DNA of 64,000 bases from Lepas anatifera (GCA_034440635.1 JAOTON010000975.1:1240001-1304000), one strand, 5' to 3'; positions 11,253 through 21,733 are shown, counted from the stretch's first letter. The notes: generated by a model not told the origin, from the letters alone. Made by a program: numbers and translations.

Positions 11253-11436
11253 GGGAATGAGGTGGCTTAGTGGATAGCTGCCTTGTCTTCTAAGCCACCG
11301 ATCCCGCGTTCAAGGCCCGGCGGAGCATCTGAATAAGTCGATCTGATCCACAAAATCCCTTCCAACAGGGTGAGAGTAAGCGACGCCGTATGACCCTGGC
11401 AGTTGGTTCGTCGTTAAACCCCAACAATTATCATTA
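11253..11436 (+). mobile_element. tRNA-Arg-headed SINE (type I)
   Basis: A nearly full copy: head GAGGTGGCTTAGTGGATAGC, anticodon arm TTGTCTTCTAAGCCACC, box B CGTTCAAGGCCCG, body CTGAATAAGTCGATCTGATC, tail GACGCCGTATGACCCTGGCA and CGTCGTTAAACCCCAAC, ending in AATTATCATTAT. The anticodon loop reads CTTCTAA, as in tRNA-Arg(TCT). It sits inside a CATA/TA microsatellite tract, so target duplications cannot be defined. Confidence 0.92.
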
Positions 11437-11477
11437 TATGTATACATACATACATACATACATACATACCTGCATAC

Positions 11478-11550
<73 letters not shown>

Positions 11551-11627
11551 CATGCATATATGCATACACACCCACATATGTGCATGCATTTATATATACA
11601 TACCTAAATATATACACACATGCATGC
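11437..11627. repeat. CATA and TA microsatellite
   Basis: Tracts of TACA units flank an uninterrupted TA run at about 11491-11546, followed by degenerate CATA/CACA units. The reading frames over it (repeated I-Y or Y-V-C-M) are artefacts of the repeat. Confidence 0.95.
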
Positions 11628-11802
11628 GGGGATGAGGTGGCTTAGTGGATAGCACCCTTGTGTCACCGGTTCCGGGTTCAAGTCCCGGCGGAGCCTCTGA
11701 ATAAGTCGATCTGATCCCCAAAATCCCTTCCAACAGGGTGAGAGTTGGCGACGCCGTATGACCCTGGCAGTTGGTGCGTCGTTAAACCCCAACAATTATT
11801 AT
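11628..11802 (+). mobile_element. tRNA-Arg-headed SINE (type I) with 15-base flanking repeat
   Basis: The copy begins GGGGATGAGGTGGC and ends CAACAATTATTAT. It is flanked by TACACACATGCATGC at 11613-11627 and 11803-11817, which would be the target duplication if not fortuitous within the microsatellite. The anticodon arm is shortened (CTTGTGTCACCGG instead of CTTGTCTTCTAAGCCACCGG), a small internal deletion. The tail is identical to the better copies. Confidence 0.9.
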
Positions 11803-11950
11803 TACACACATGCATGCATACATACATAATCACATACGTGCATACATACATACTCACATACGTGCATACATTTATACATGCACATATACATACATATACA
11901 CATACATACATACATATATGCATACATACATGCATACATACATGCATATA
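11803..11950. repeat. CATA microsatellite
   Basis: CATA/CACA/TGCA units continuing the tract into which the preceding SINE was inserted. Confidence 0.9.
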
Positions 11951-12121
11951 TCTGCACCAGCTTGTGCAAGTCCAACATAAGACGGCAACATTTAGCTGAT
12001 AGTCTAGAAACTGCGCTCATCCACTCACCAGCCTAAATATACAATCACAAGCCTAAACAATTTTGTTTGTAGTTTTGTAGTAAGTCGAGTGGATGAAAAA
12101 GATAAACGTGTACGGTACTAT

Positions 12122-12408
12122 GTACAGTCCCCCGCAATTGAAATTGCCATGACTAGGCTCGACCGGTTTAGGATGAATATCTCGCAACCTATGGCGTCTA
12201 TAGCTTTATAAACAGGTTCTTCTTATGTATTTTTGCAAGAGCTTTCCAGTGGTCACCATTATTTTTCTAATCTGACATCTGCGTGAGCAAATATTGTACA
12301 ATTACTGATTTTGCTGCATTCTGACGGGGTAGTCTTCGGCTGACTTGCCACCGCCCCTGATAATCCCCGACCCTTCGCTCGACTGGCACGCATACCTGGG
12401 TCACGTGA
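12122..12408 (+). repeat. Dispersed repeat, copy 1 (GTACAGTCCCCCGC end)
   Basis: It starts GTACAGTCCCCCGCAATTG and ends CTGGGTCACGTGA. Nearly the same sequence occurs in inverse orientation at 19623-19897, including AAGAGCTTTCCAGTGGTCAC and TGACTTGCCACCGCC. The parts match closely along the whole length. The class is unknown: there are no obvious inverted ends, tRNA-like boxes or reading frame. Confidence 0.75.
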
Positions 12409-12713
12409 TTACTACGTGTTTACAACGACAGGTGCAAGGTCACACGTAGTAAGTAGTGTGTGGCGCGCAGGGGGCACAGTGTTTTGAACCGATGTGATCA
12501 GTACTGTCTCGCAGGTGTCTAGCCCCAGGCGGTCCGTCCAGTGACCGAGGCGCCTGGGCACGAAGTCCAAGACTGGGTATGTCTGAGTTATGGCTTCAAA
12601 CAATGTTTCCAGCCTCATAAGGCTCACAGGATCACTGCTGAAATATTTATTCGGGGGGATTAGAGTCCATGGGGTTTAAAACGGCACCCTGTGGCCGAAT
12701 TTTTGTTATTTAA
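12409..12713. other. Unassigned sequence
   Basis: No recognised feature. A minus-strand frame of 71 codons at 12412-12627 has no recognised motif. Confidence 0.35.
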
Positions 12714-14676
12714 CACCCGCCCCGGTGGGTCTCCGAGCCATCTTCTGCTGTTGGGGAGAACACTTCCCCTCGAACCCGGCTCCTATGCAGGATAGAGGGA
12801 AACGCGAATACTGGTAGATAGCTCATAAGAATTTATCGCGAAACTACATTAGTCACTTTTTGTCTCAGGTCAATATTTAGGTCATGACAGGTAAAAAAAT
12901 GTGATAGGGTGTAGAGGAGTTTCTGGGGCCTATCTTCTGACTGAATTCAGTTAGTATAAACTGTATGGCACCATTGGCCTCCTCTTTTTACGGAAAATTG
13001 AACCATGTATAATATGACTACACTACATGAAATCATAAAAGTAACGTGACCTAAAGTTGGGTCAAGGTCTTCATCTGATCTAGCATAATCAATATGCATA
13101 TTAATCAACTTGCAATAACAATCCAAACGTAATGGTATCAAAATAAAAAAAACTTTTTCATCATTTCCTGCGAAATTATTGACCCAAGTCTACCGGTTTA
13201 ACCCTCGCCCAGGTGGAAGGTGTTTAAACACCCCCTCGGGTGTTTTCCGGCGGCACGAAAAAACAGCGGCGCGAAGCGCGGCCGTACTTAGCACACTTTA
13301 TCCTTGATTGATTCCGCAACTTTTCCCAAAATTTTAAGGTTGGGCCATCTCAGGTCAGGTCACCAGTGCAGGTGACCTCACCTCCAAAAATGTTTAAGCG
13401 GCATAAGTAAGAAATGGGTCAATTTATCGAATTAAAACTTATTCCATATAATGGGCCCACCGAGTGCTACAACATATATTCCGTGATTTTTCATATCGAT
13501 GACCTAAGGTCAACTACGGACCATGACCTCGCTATTGTAAATACATGGGGAAACAGAAATTGGGCTGTATTTGTGTACTAACACCTGAGAAAACCTCAAT
13601 ATTCCCCAAATCGTAGCATCCTGAGACCCTTTCCAGGCTCCTGTTGCAATTTTTGACCTGTGACCTCTGAGAGGTCATCTAGAGCTATTAAGCGGTTTTC
13701 AGACTTATGTCAATAACTGCATGAAATGATCCAGCTTTTATTTTGATATCATTGCGTTCAGATTGCTATTGCGAGTCGATTGATTGCATATTGACTATGC
13801 TAGGTTAAAAAGTGACCCTGAGCTGAGGTCTGGTCATTTTTAAGTTTTGACTAAGTATGGCTCGTTCGATTTTCCGATTTGATTCATCATTCGATTTTCC
13901 GTGACGAGAGGAAGCGAATGGTGTCTCACTCAACTCTCTCAGACGCCAGATACCAAAAACTCTACTCAAAATCCCACTTCCTTTGACCTGTCATGACCTC
14001 AAAATTGACCTGAGCCAAAAAGTGACAAATATAATTTCATCATGAATTTGTATGAACTATCCAAGAGCGTTCGCTTTTTTCGCTATCCCACGTAGAGGCC
14101 GAGTTCGAGGGGGTGTTCAAACACCCCCTCCCACCAGGGCAAAGATGGCTCGGAGGCCCACTGGGGCGCGGGTTAAGCAATCCAAGATGACATCTCAGAG
14201 ATCACAGGTCCAAACTTGCAGCATGAGCCTGGAGAGGGGCTTAAGCTACTACGATTTGGAGAATGTGAAGGTATTCAACTACATATCAACAGAAATAAAA
14301 CCATTTCCCTCAATTTTCGTTTTTCCATGCATTTCCAATGGAGAGGTCATGATCTGTATTTGATCCTAGGTCATCGATATGTAAAATCCCGGAATATGTT
14401 TTGCACTATTTGATGGGGCTATTATGTGATATGAGTTTTAAGAAGACAGATTCACACCGTTCCTACTCATGAAGTCTTAGATTTTTTGGAGTTGAGGTAA
14501 ATTGACCTGCACTGTTGACCTGACCTGAGATGGTGCAAACGTAAAATTCTAGAAAATTTTGAAGAATTAATTACGGATAGGGTGCGCCAAGTACGGCGGC
14601 GCTTCGTGCCGGCATTTTTATGCACAGTCGGAAAAATCTGAGGGAGGGTTTTCAGACCCCCTCCTTCCGGGGAGGG
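12714..14676. mobile_element. TTAA-target transposon, outer copy (interrupted)
   Basis: The left end CACCCGCCCCGGTGGG follows TTAA at 12710-12713. The right end, inverted, reads ACCCTCCCCGGAAGGAGG and is followed by TGAA (14677-14680), one base from TTAA when read as its complement. Without the nested element (13202-14172) it is about 985 bases, close to its relatives. The flank inside the right end contains CCAAGTACGGCGGCGC, a block found near the ends of the relatives at 35.3 and 46.3 kb. The interior is rich in AGGTCA/TGACCT. No transposase is present. Confidence 0.65.
13202..14172. mobile_element. TTAA-target transposon nested in a relative
   Basis: TTAA at 13198-13201 is followed by CCCTCGCCCAGGTGG. 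The other end, inverted, is CCCGCGCCCCAGTGGG and precedes TTAA at 14173-14176. Inside both ends lies a palindromic GTGTTTAAACACCCCC / GGGGGTGTTCAAACACC pair. The interior carries about a dozen TGACCT/AGGTCA motifs (for example 13355-13385, 13500-13530 and 13655-13680). No transposase was found. The 103-codon frame at 14052 reads through the right end and is not a gene. Confidence 0.8.
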
Positions 14677-14680
14677 TGAA

Positions 14681-16316
14681 GACGACGCCAAGAAATTTTT
14701 GATTTGGCTGAATCCAGTCAGGTGCAAGGGATAATAATGGGAAAAGCCAAGTATGTCAACCAGACACCACCTGGCCTCTTTTTCGCACCCACTACGACGT
14801 GGGTCGTCAGTCCATCTCCCTTCCCCCTGTTAACTCAGGAGGCAAAGGTGATACGAAAAATAGAAATGGCGCTGGAAGCTCCTTGCCGTATTGTTCAAAA
14901 GATGTAAACACAAACAAGCTCGAAACTATGACCTTCGGTGATCCCTGGTAGTGTCTTAACTGACGTCATCTCAAAATAACTAGACGATATCTGGGACATT
15001 TTTATTTCGAAGAGCTTTTGAATGAGGAGGAAACTCGACCTGGGCCTGCTGTAGGAGTCGCGTTTTTCCCTTGCTTTGTGGTTCTTCTCTAAGTAAAACA
15101 AAATTGACCCACATGGGCGTGGAAATCACGTTAAAACTCGTTCACCTGACCTGAACTGTTATCAATTTATAGTTATAAGTTGTCAGGTTGACAACCATAA
15201 ATTGGTGTAAGTCGACTAGTCTCTCATTAAAATCGGCTCCGAATAACTCGCCAAAAAATGAGGATGGGGCCCGAGAAGAGCTCCAAGGCGATTAAAATTA
15301 TGTATATGGGCATATTTTTTCCTTTATATTCCCCGCTTAGCTTATCAATGGAATGGCCTGGGGTTGTTGGGTAAGTTTGAATTCAAATTGTTTATCAGGT
15401 TTAACATATATGCCTGTTCCATGGGTGTCTGTTCCTGTTGTGAATTATGCTGATAGTATAGTCACCATTGTGCTGCAAAATAAATAAATAAATATCTCTT
15501 TATTATATGGTATTCAGGACTTATGGACCAGAAAATGGTTAAAATGAAAATGATTAACATATTTGGCTACAATTCATGAACGCTAGGTCGCTAAAACTCC
15601 TTATGAAGAACAAGAAGGGAGCATGAAAAAGTGCCGTTTGGCTAATGGGGTCTCAATCACAAAAATGGTAGATAAATGCATGAGGTAATGAGTTGAAACC
15701 TGCCACTACACTACAAATGACTAAAACTATCGACTTGCAAGTACTGAATCCTCATATTTATTTGAAAGGTTTCGAAATTAGGAGCAGATATTCTGCCTGA
15801 ATTTTATTCCACTGTTTTCTTGTTGCTCATGTGTCCAGAGTGAAATACACACATTCAGGTCTTGCTTGTTTTCGCATTTTTCCAGGGACAAAGGAAGAAA
15901 ATGGGTTCAAAGCAGCTTTGGGGGTTTACACACACCGACTGTTGAGGCTATATAGTGTCGCCAACTCTCATGTTGCTGGGAGATGGGCACAAGGGGAACA
16001 TTACATGAATCGAAAAAGAGGTATTGTTTTCTTTATTAGGCTCTTCGGTTTCCTACCTTGCCCTTGCTTGCCTGGTTATGTGCTCATAACGACCTTCCTC
16101 AAAGGTCACATTAGCCCTTGCCAAACGGGAAAGGCCTTCAGGTATTTCGAGCTAGAGGGGTACTGTTTGCCAGTTAGGGAAAAATTCCAAAGGCTGGGGA
16201 CCATTGGTAGGGGCTGCCAACCAACAATGGTCATCAGCTTATATTCAAATATATCCTGATTTGCATAAATCAGTATTCAGATAGAGGAATGTCTTCAATT
16301 CCAATTAAATGCTAGA
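14681..16316. other. Unassigned sequence with small repeat relics
   Basis: No gene was recognised. An AAAT run at 15478-15493 resembles a retroposon tail but nothing upstream of it is recognisable. Positions 15935-15985 (TATAGTGTCGCCAACTCTCA) resemble the SINE tail in inverse orientation and may be a decayed copy. The 142-codon frame at 15831-16259 crosses that relic and is probably fortuitous. Confidence 0.4.
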
Positions 16317-16500
16317 GACGCTGTAGCGGAGTGGTCAGCGTAGCTGGATTTCACCCAGCCGACCCGGGTTCAAGGCCCGGCGGTTTCCCTCAACAAGGAG
16401 CAAGCTGGCTCCCGGGATATCTTTTCAACAGTAAAAAAGTTGGCGACACCATATGACACTGGCAGTTGGTGCATCGATAAGCCCAAAAATTATATATTAC
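16317..16500 (+). mobile_element. tRNA-Glu-headed SINE (type II)
   Basis: The head reads GTAGCGGAGTGGTCAGCG (box A region), then GCTGGATTTCACCCAGC, a 5-base stem around the loop ATTTCAC whose anticodon would be TTC, then GACCCGGGTTCAAGGCCCGG with a perfect box B. This is the layout of tRNA-Glu(TTC). The 3' part (AGTTGGCGACACCATATGAC, CTGGCAGTTGGTGC, then a diverged GTCGTTAAACCCC) is the same as in the type I SINEs, although the head is different. It ends in AAAAATTATATATTA. A type I copy follows 28 bases later in the same orientation. Confidence 0.88.
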
Positions 16501-16528
16501 GTACAATATCGTATAAAGTTAGTGATAA

Positions 16529-16708
16529 GGGGATGAGGTGGCTTAGTGGATAGCACCCTTGTCTTCTAAGCCACCGGTCCCGGGTTCAAGTCCCAGCGGA
16601 GCCTCTGAATAACCCGATCTGATCCCCAAAATCCCTTCCAACAGGGTGAGAGTTGGGGACGCCGTATGACCCTGGCAGTTGGTGCGTCATTAAACCCCAA
16701 CAATTATG
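16529..16708 (+). mobile_element. tRNA-Arg-headed SINE (type I), full length with target duplication
   Basis: This is the best-preserved type I copy. It is flanked by perfect direct repeats AAAGTTAGTGATAA at 16515-16528 and 16709-16722, typical of LINE-mediated insertion. In order it holds GAGGTGGCTTAGTGGATAGC, TTGTCTTCTAAGCCACCGG, GGGTTCAAGTCCC (box B), GATCTGATCCCCAAAATCCC, AGAGTTGGGGACGCC and CCCTGGCAGTTGGTGCGTC. RNA polymerase III promoter boxes A and B are both intact. Confidence 0.95.
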
Positions 16709-16722
16709 AAAGTTAGTGATAA

Positions 16723-17067
16723 ATGCTTATGTGCCTCTTTCCGGGCGACCAAAACCAATGCAGATACGTTAAGTTGAGATGGCAGCTAAGGATGCACGAT
16801 AGCTAGGGGCCTCTGAGCCAGCTAGGCTTTCGAAAGATTGCACGAGCTTGAAACACCCTTTAGCCCAAGGGGCTCAATATTAGGCTGCGGTAGTTCTCAA
16901 AAACTTATCGAGGCTAAATATTTAAACTCAATGAAATCCCAAAACAATATACTGATAATAATCTCTCGGGCTAAACCAGAATCAGTCCAGCTTAACATTC
17001 GTTTCCAGTCCAATTTTAGTCTTGTTGGTAATATACCCTCTCAGGTCAAGGGAGCAGCGTAGACTTC
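16723..17067. other. Unassigned sequence
   Basis: No recognised feature. A 74-codon frame at 16838-17062 has no recognised motif. Confidence 0.35.
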
Positions 17068-17390
17068 AGGGGCGTACGCAGACCCGAGTTTTGGGGGCAA
17101 ACCCATGTCAGCCTGTCCTCCTGGGGGGGAGGGTGGAGGGTGGGAGCGAAGATTTTTGCTCTACATACCTAGTGTAAACACTTTTTTCAGTGCTCGACAG
17201 ACCTAGTATAAGCTACCTCTCCATGTGCATGATCGCCCGGGGGAGGGTGGGAGCGAAGATTTTTTGCTCTACAGGCTTAGTGTACACACCTTTTTCAAAA
17301 ATGTCCCCGGCGTTTGGGGGGGAAGATAGTTTGGCCCCCTCCAGCGCTTTTGGGGGCCATGGCCGGAATGCCCCCCCTGCGTCCGCCAAA
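17068..17390. mobile_element. Short element with AGGGGCGTACGCAG end
   Basis: The left end CAGGGGCGTACGCAGACC and the right end CCCCTGCGTCCGCCAAAGG form an imperfect inverted pair of the GGGGCG/GTGGCG class. Inside there are two direct copies of a block of about 100 bases (GAGGGTGGGAGCGAAGATTT, TTTGCTCTACA, CTAGTGTAAACAC / CTTAGTGTACACAC), starting near 17130 and 17236. No coding capacity. Confidence 0.5.
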
Positions 17391-17619
17391 GGTAGGTTTT
17401 GGTTACAAATTTCGCCCAACCAGAATATGTAAACAATATTTATCCTGAAATATTTTCATTTCAGCGACACATCGAAAAACTTTACCATCAATAATAGCTG
17501 GAACCAATGTCGCGTTAAATTTCGAAGAGTAGTAGCTCTCGAGTTGGTGGATTTCATCAGAGAAACATTCACTATTCACTGCCCTTTTACCCTCGGTGGT
17601 CGCACGTGGCAACGAGACC

Positions 17620-18098
17620 CCTCAAACAGCACCCAGTTCTAATGGAGGACCCAAGGGGAGGGGACAATACGTATTTTCTCCCCGAACGAAAAAGCTCGGA
17701 GCATAACCATAATATTATCCCCCTCCCCCAAGCTGTGGACCTTTTCCCCGGCTCCTTTTAAGTTCATAAGCAAGGTGTTGGTGCTTTAACTGAAGAAATC
17801 ATTTTCAAACAGAACCAGTCAACTTCAGTGTGAATATTGGAGCCTGGTCCTCTTGATATTTAAAATCGTATTTGGGTGAATGATCCTTGGATATCGAAAT
17901 CAAGCATTTTGTGGCCACATATTAACCCAGTGACGCCTGTTTGTTTTGCTTTTCGACTTATATTTACTCCCCACTCCCCGCCTCCCCAACCTGCCGGCTA
18001 GTTAGATTGTTGCAAAAGCTTTCACTGCGTGACGTTTTTTCTTGCGTTTCGATTTTTGTTTGTCCCACCAAAACTACCGCCTAGATCCATCACTGACC
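17620..18098. mobile_element. Dispersed repeat related to the element at 40.5 kb
   Basis: Blocks CCCCCAAGCTGTGGACCT, TTGGTGCTTTAACTGA, AACAGAACCAGTCAACTTC and GCGTGACGTTTTTTC recur in the same order at 40540-40790. The right end CGCCTAGATCCATCACTG matches the TTTAGAACCACCACTG end of that element. This copy is longer, having an extra segment around 17830-17930, and its left end is not clear. Confidence 0.6.
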
Positions 18099-18311
18099 AA
18101 TTTTACCGCTAATGATACGCTCAACAACGATCACTATCGCCGCTAAAGCTGCTAGGTACATAGGCTTTTATACCTTTGTAATACTGCTAAAAATTATCTA
18201 ATATTTTCAGCATAAAATATGATCATATCCTTCCGACAAGTGAGGGTGCTGCCAAAAGGCCGCAAGAAACCTAGCGCTGATACCCTGGCTCAGCTCCCCC
18301 GGGTTCATCTC

Positions 18312-18442
18312 CTTGGGTTCATGTCCCGGCAGATTCTCTGAATAGGTATGCTGATCAAATGCACCAAATCTCTCCTTACAGGGTGAGAGTTGGTAACGTC
18401 ATAACTTTGAGAGCTGGAGCCTCGTCTAACCCCAACAATTTT
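18312..18442 (+). mobile_element. Decayed type I SINE
   Basis: Recognisable parts in order: TTGGGTTCATGTCCCGGC (box B region), TTCTCTGAATAGGTATGCTGA, ACAGGGTGAGAGTTGG and CGTCTAACCCCAACAATT. Upstream of box B the head is scrambled and box A is lost. It has no flanking repeat. Confidence 0.7.
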
Positions 18443-18887
18443 TGTTAGAGACTATCGCAAACGCTATGCCAAGCTTGCACCGTGTGATGTCAGTCTAGAG
18501 GCCAGTTCATGGAAACTCAATCCTCCCCAGTTAAAGCAATGGTTGCCGTTCGTTGGGAGGAGACGACTGCGTGATTTTAGTCAAGCGAGGGCACAGTTTT
18601 ATGCTCCCGAGAAATAGGTTCTACAAAGGTTCTCAAGCTGGAAATTTAAAAATTTTCTGTGGACGGAATTAAGCTCATTTAGTTGGAAGCAATTGTCCCA
18701 TAATAAATAATCGCCGCCACCCACGAAACAGTGATAGAGCCAGTGAACCGTCACCCTAGACAAGAAAATTTCCCTTCTAAAAACAAAACCTCTTCAGGTT
18801 CGGGCTTCTTGTGACCTTCGCAAAATACTGCCCACACAATGCCCGATTTTCCCATTGTTTCTTAAATCAGGATGTTTAATGAAAATT
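18443..18887. other. Unassigned sequence
   Basis: I see no recognisable gene, RNA or repeat here. Confidence 0.35.
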
Positions 18888-19175
18888 GGGGGCGTGTCCC
18901 ACCATAGGGGATCCAGGATTGCCGATGGGGGTCACCTTGCCGGGGGTGGGACGCCATCCGTACCAATTGGGTGCCACTTTTGGCCGGTAAAAGCTTTCAG
19001 GTGGGTGCCAAATCCTATGGCGGAGTGCCGATTTTCGCATCCTGAGGGGAGGGTTTGAAGTGACATTTCAGGAAGTGCCATCGACCGTTTAGAGGAATGC
19101 TGTGATCATTTTTGGGACGCCGAGGGTCAATGAGGGGGACCTGCATTCCTTTACCCTTGGATCCACCTATAGCTC
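18888..19175 (+). mobile_element. GGATCCAGGATTGCC element, diverged copy
   Basis: It contains GGATCCAGGATTGCCGATGG, TGCCACTTTTGGCCGGTAAA, GCGGAGTGCCGATTTTCGCA, GACATTTCAGGAAGTGCCATC and a final TTGGATCCACCTA. The same order of blocks is seen at 52420-52625 and, inverted, at 52725-52945. The outer words GGATCC form a short inverted end. The internal TTTCAGGRRGYGCC word is repeated. It is probably a non-autonomous DNA element. Confidence 0.6.
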
Positions 19176-19344
19176 CAACTGTCCCCTCTTCTGACGAGTA
19201 TCTGAAAATATGATTTTAATGGAACCTCCAAACAAAATTGTATCAATTGCGTCTCAGCCGTTTTACTAGAATCCTCTCTAAATAAACAGACAGATGAGGG
19301 GAGCCCCGGCAGCCAATGACAGCTTACATGTTTCGCAACCCAAG

Positions 19345-19479
19345 CACAAGGACGGATATAGGAGGGAAAATTCGTGTGCTTCCCCGCAGCAAAATATATT
19401 TTGATGGTTTACCCCATCTGTGCCCATCTTATTGGATATTGCTCCCCCTAAAAAAGCAAGTCGTGGTTCTGCCACTGCA
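19345..19479. mobile_element. Probable short GTGGC-ended element
   Basis: The left side AGGACGGATATAGGAGGG and the right side GGTTCTGCCACTG form an imperfect inverted pair like the other GTGGCGGAT elements, with a CCCCCT tract near the right end. No target duplication is clear. Confidence 0.35.
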
Positions 19480-19622
19480 TTGCCCCAGGTCAGTGACGCC
19501 AGTTGTCCAGCACACAGCAACACAGTGGGAGCAATTGCAATACGAGTGCCCCTCAGACACGACAAGATTTGTGAGAGGGATGAATGAGCTGGCACAATAC
19601 CAACCGCCCATTCATCTGTGAG

Positions 19623-19897
19623 GTCACGTGGTCCAGGTATGGGCGAGAGGGTCAGGGATTATCAGAGGCGGTGGCAAGTCAGCCGAAGAATACCCCGTCA
19701 GAATGCAGCAAAATCAGTAATTGCGTAATATTTTCTCACCCAGATGTCAGATTAGGAAATAATGGTGACCACTGGAAAGCTCTTGAAAAAATACACATGA
19801 TGCACCATTTCTAAACCATAGGCAACATAGGATGCAAAATATCCATCCTAAACCGGTCGAGCCTAGTTATGGCAATTTCAATTGCGGGGGACTGTAC
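19623..19897 (-). repeat. Dispersed repeat, copy 2 (inverse of 12122-12408)
   Basis: Its inverse complement begins GTACAGTCCCCCGCAATTG and runs through ACTAGGCTCGACCGGTTTAG, GTGGTCACCATTATTT and TGACTTGCCACCGCC to a CACGTGACC end, collinear with copy 1. Substitutions and short gaps separate the copies. Confidence 0.75.
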
Positions 19898-19969
19898 TTC
19901 GCTGTTCCCTCTGTCGTGTGTGCTCTTTTATCTCGTGTATTGCTGTCCAATATTAGAGTTGTGCGACTC

Positions 19970-20150
19970 ACGAGTCGGAGTCGGAGTTTAACTCAAATTC
20001 CGACTCGTTCGACTCAGAGTTGAGCTGAGTTGATTCGAAAAAATTAGACAGGTGAGTTGAGTTGAGTTGAGTCGGTTCACATCACGTCAATGAGTTGAGT
20101 TGAGTTGTGAAGACAGCGAGTCAAATGAGTTGACAGCAAAAGTTGACTCA
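19970..20150. repeat. GAGTT repeats, left subterminal region
   Basis: Degenerate pentamer runs (GAGTCGGAGTCGGAG, then TGAGTTGAGTTGAGTTGAG) lie just inside the left end of the hAT-like element. The corresponding region at its right end has the same words in the same orientation. Confidence 0.85.
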
Positions 20151-21599
20151 GTATGCAAATATGTTGAATAAGTTTGAATTTGCCTACCTTTTGGAAACCT
20201 CCTTTGAATACCTTTTCCTCCAGTGTTTTAATTGTTTCAATCAAAGTTTTAATTTCTTTCAATATATAAAATTAAGCATACGGTTCAATTGCTTATTCTA
20301 AAGGCCCATTTGGTCTGAAGAAATCCCTATGCACAAATAATACATGTACTGGAAAAATTAAACAGGCTCCTATCTCTGGCCCTGTCTTAAACATTTTAAG
20401 AGGTAGAATGCACTGCGAAATGCATTTAAAATATCTAAAATCCTCATCATCAATATACTTCTTTTCAACCACCACTCACAGTTATACACTTAAACGTTCC
20501 ACCACCACTCCAATATAAAAGAATAACCACAGGCAAGAGAGTGCGCCATTGCTGTCTTTGAAGAACAAATTTAGTCAAGGATAGGTTCAAGCTAAAGTGG
20601 CTTCAAGGCAAAACATTGTAGAAATCACGTGATAATTAACAAACTTATGTGAATATTTCTAAACTACATATGAAATTGTTTCTTTTGTCTTAAATGAGCC
20701 GTCTCCAGCTACTGCTCTAACCTATTAAAAACAATTCTTACTGTTAGCAAATAAATGTTTGGACTCTGATTTGACAAAATACTGAAATACTATTATTGCG
20801 CGAATCAGATGAATTATTTCCTGCTACTGGTTGTGTCTGATCACCGTCCGTATTTTATTTGGAAAGCCGGATACATTGGCAATTATCAAACTGCTCCCAT
20901 TTTGAGGGTGTGATAGGTAGGTGGTACGTGCTTGCTGTATTGAAGGTTTTCAAGCAGAAAATTGTATTGGGTTTAAAAATATGTATGTATTTAATGCAAC
21001 ACCATGATACAATTTCCATTTCTATTGTCCTATGTCATATGTTGATATGGTATACTATTTCCTAGGTTTTGCTGTAGTTCTTAGAATTTGCAATTGCAAC
21101 TAGGTACTCTAGTAATTGTAGCTTAGATTTTGGTTCAGCTCATGGCATAGGAATGTTTCATTTAGTAAAATTAGCTAGCATCGTTCTTTAACAGAAGCAA
21201 AAAGCATTACCCTTATCATTCCTGAAAATACAGTTTAGATCATGTTTTTTAGCTGGACCTTTTTTGATAGTATGGAGGTGCAATTATTTCCCTATTTTGT
21301 TGTAACATTAACCCATTTAAGTTCCTTTCTATTCCATGCACCTAGTTGAGCATGCAAGGCTTCTTTTAGAAATCATCTCAACATGGTGTGGCAGCTTTGC
21401 CTGGCAGTGGCAGTCTGGAAGAATAAAAAAGATATCCATGGCTCATGGCTATAATTAATTTTTAATGTTTCAATTAATTTATCTACCATACATTAATCCT
21501 CATTTTCCTGTAAGACTTTCTGTACAGCTTGTCTTTTAGTGGATTTATTAATTTGCTATTATCTATTTATAATATTTATCCTTTATTTATATATTTTGA

Positions 21600-21690
21600 A
21601 ACTGAGTCGAAGTTTGAGTTGAGTTGAGTCGTGAGTTGAGCCAGAGTTGAGTCGATCACTCTCAGCACATGAGTTGAGTTGACTCAAGAA
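21600..21690. repeat. GAGTT repeats, right subterminal region
   Basis: TTGAGTTGAGTTGAGTCGTG and related words just inside the right end of the hAT-like element. Confidence 0.8.
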
Positions 21691-21733
21691 AATTCTGAAA
21701 CGCACAACTCTGTCCAATATATGCCTATGGATT

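Larger units (their letters stand above)
19954..21712. mobile_element. hAT-like non-autonomous transposon with GAGTT subterminal repeats
   Basis: The ends are TAGAGTTGTGCG (left) and, inverted, CAGAGTTGTGCG (right). Direct repeats TCCAATAT at 19946-19953 and 21713-21720 are a perfect 8-base target duplication, and the YAGAG start with 8-base duplications fits the hAT superfamily. Both subterminal regions (about 19970-20150 and 21600-21690) are dense in GAGTTGAGTTGAGTC words, which may be transposase-binding repeats. The AT-rich middle has only short frames with no hAT transposase motif, so this copy is non-autonomous. Confidence 0.85.

Noticed and set aside
11310..12020. Frames rich in I-Y, Y-V-C-M and H-T-Y-I repeats
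   Set aside because: These are translations of TA and CATA microsatellites and the SINEs within them.
16317..16390. Possible functional tRNA-Glu gene
   Set aside because: The tRNA-like part has mismatched acceptor ends and runs directly into a SINE body and tail also found at other sites, so it is a SINE head.
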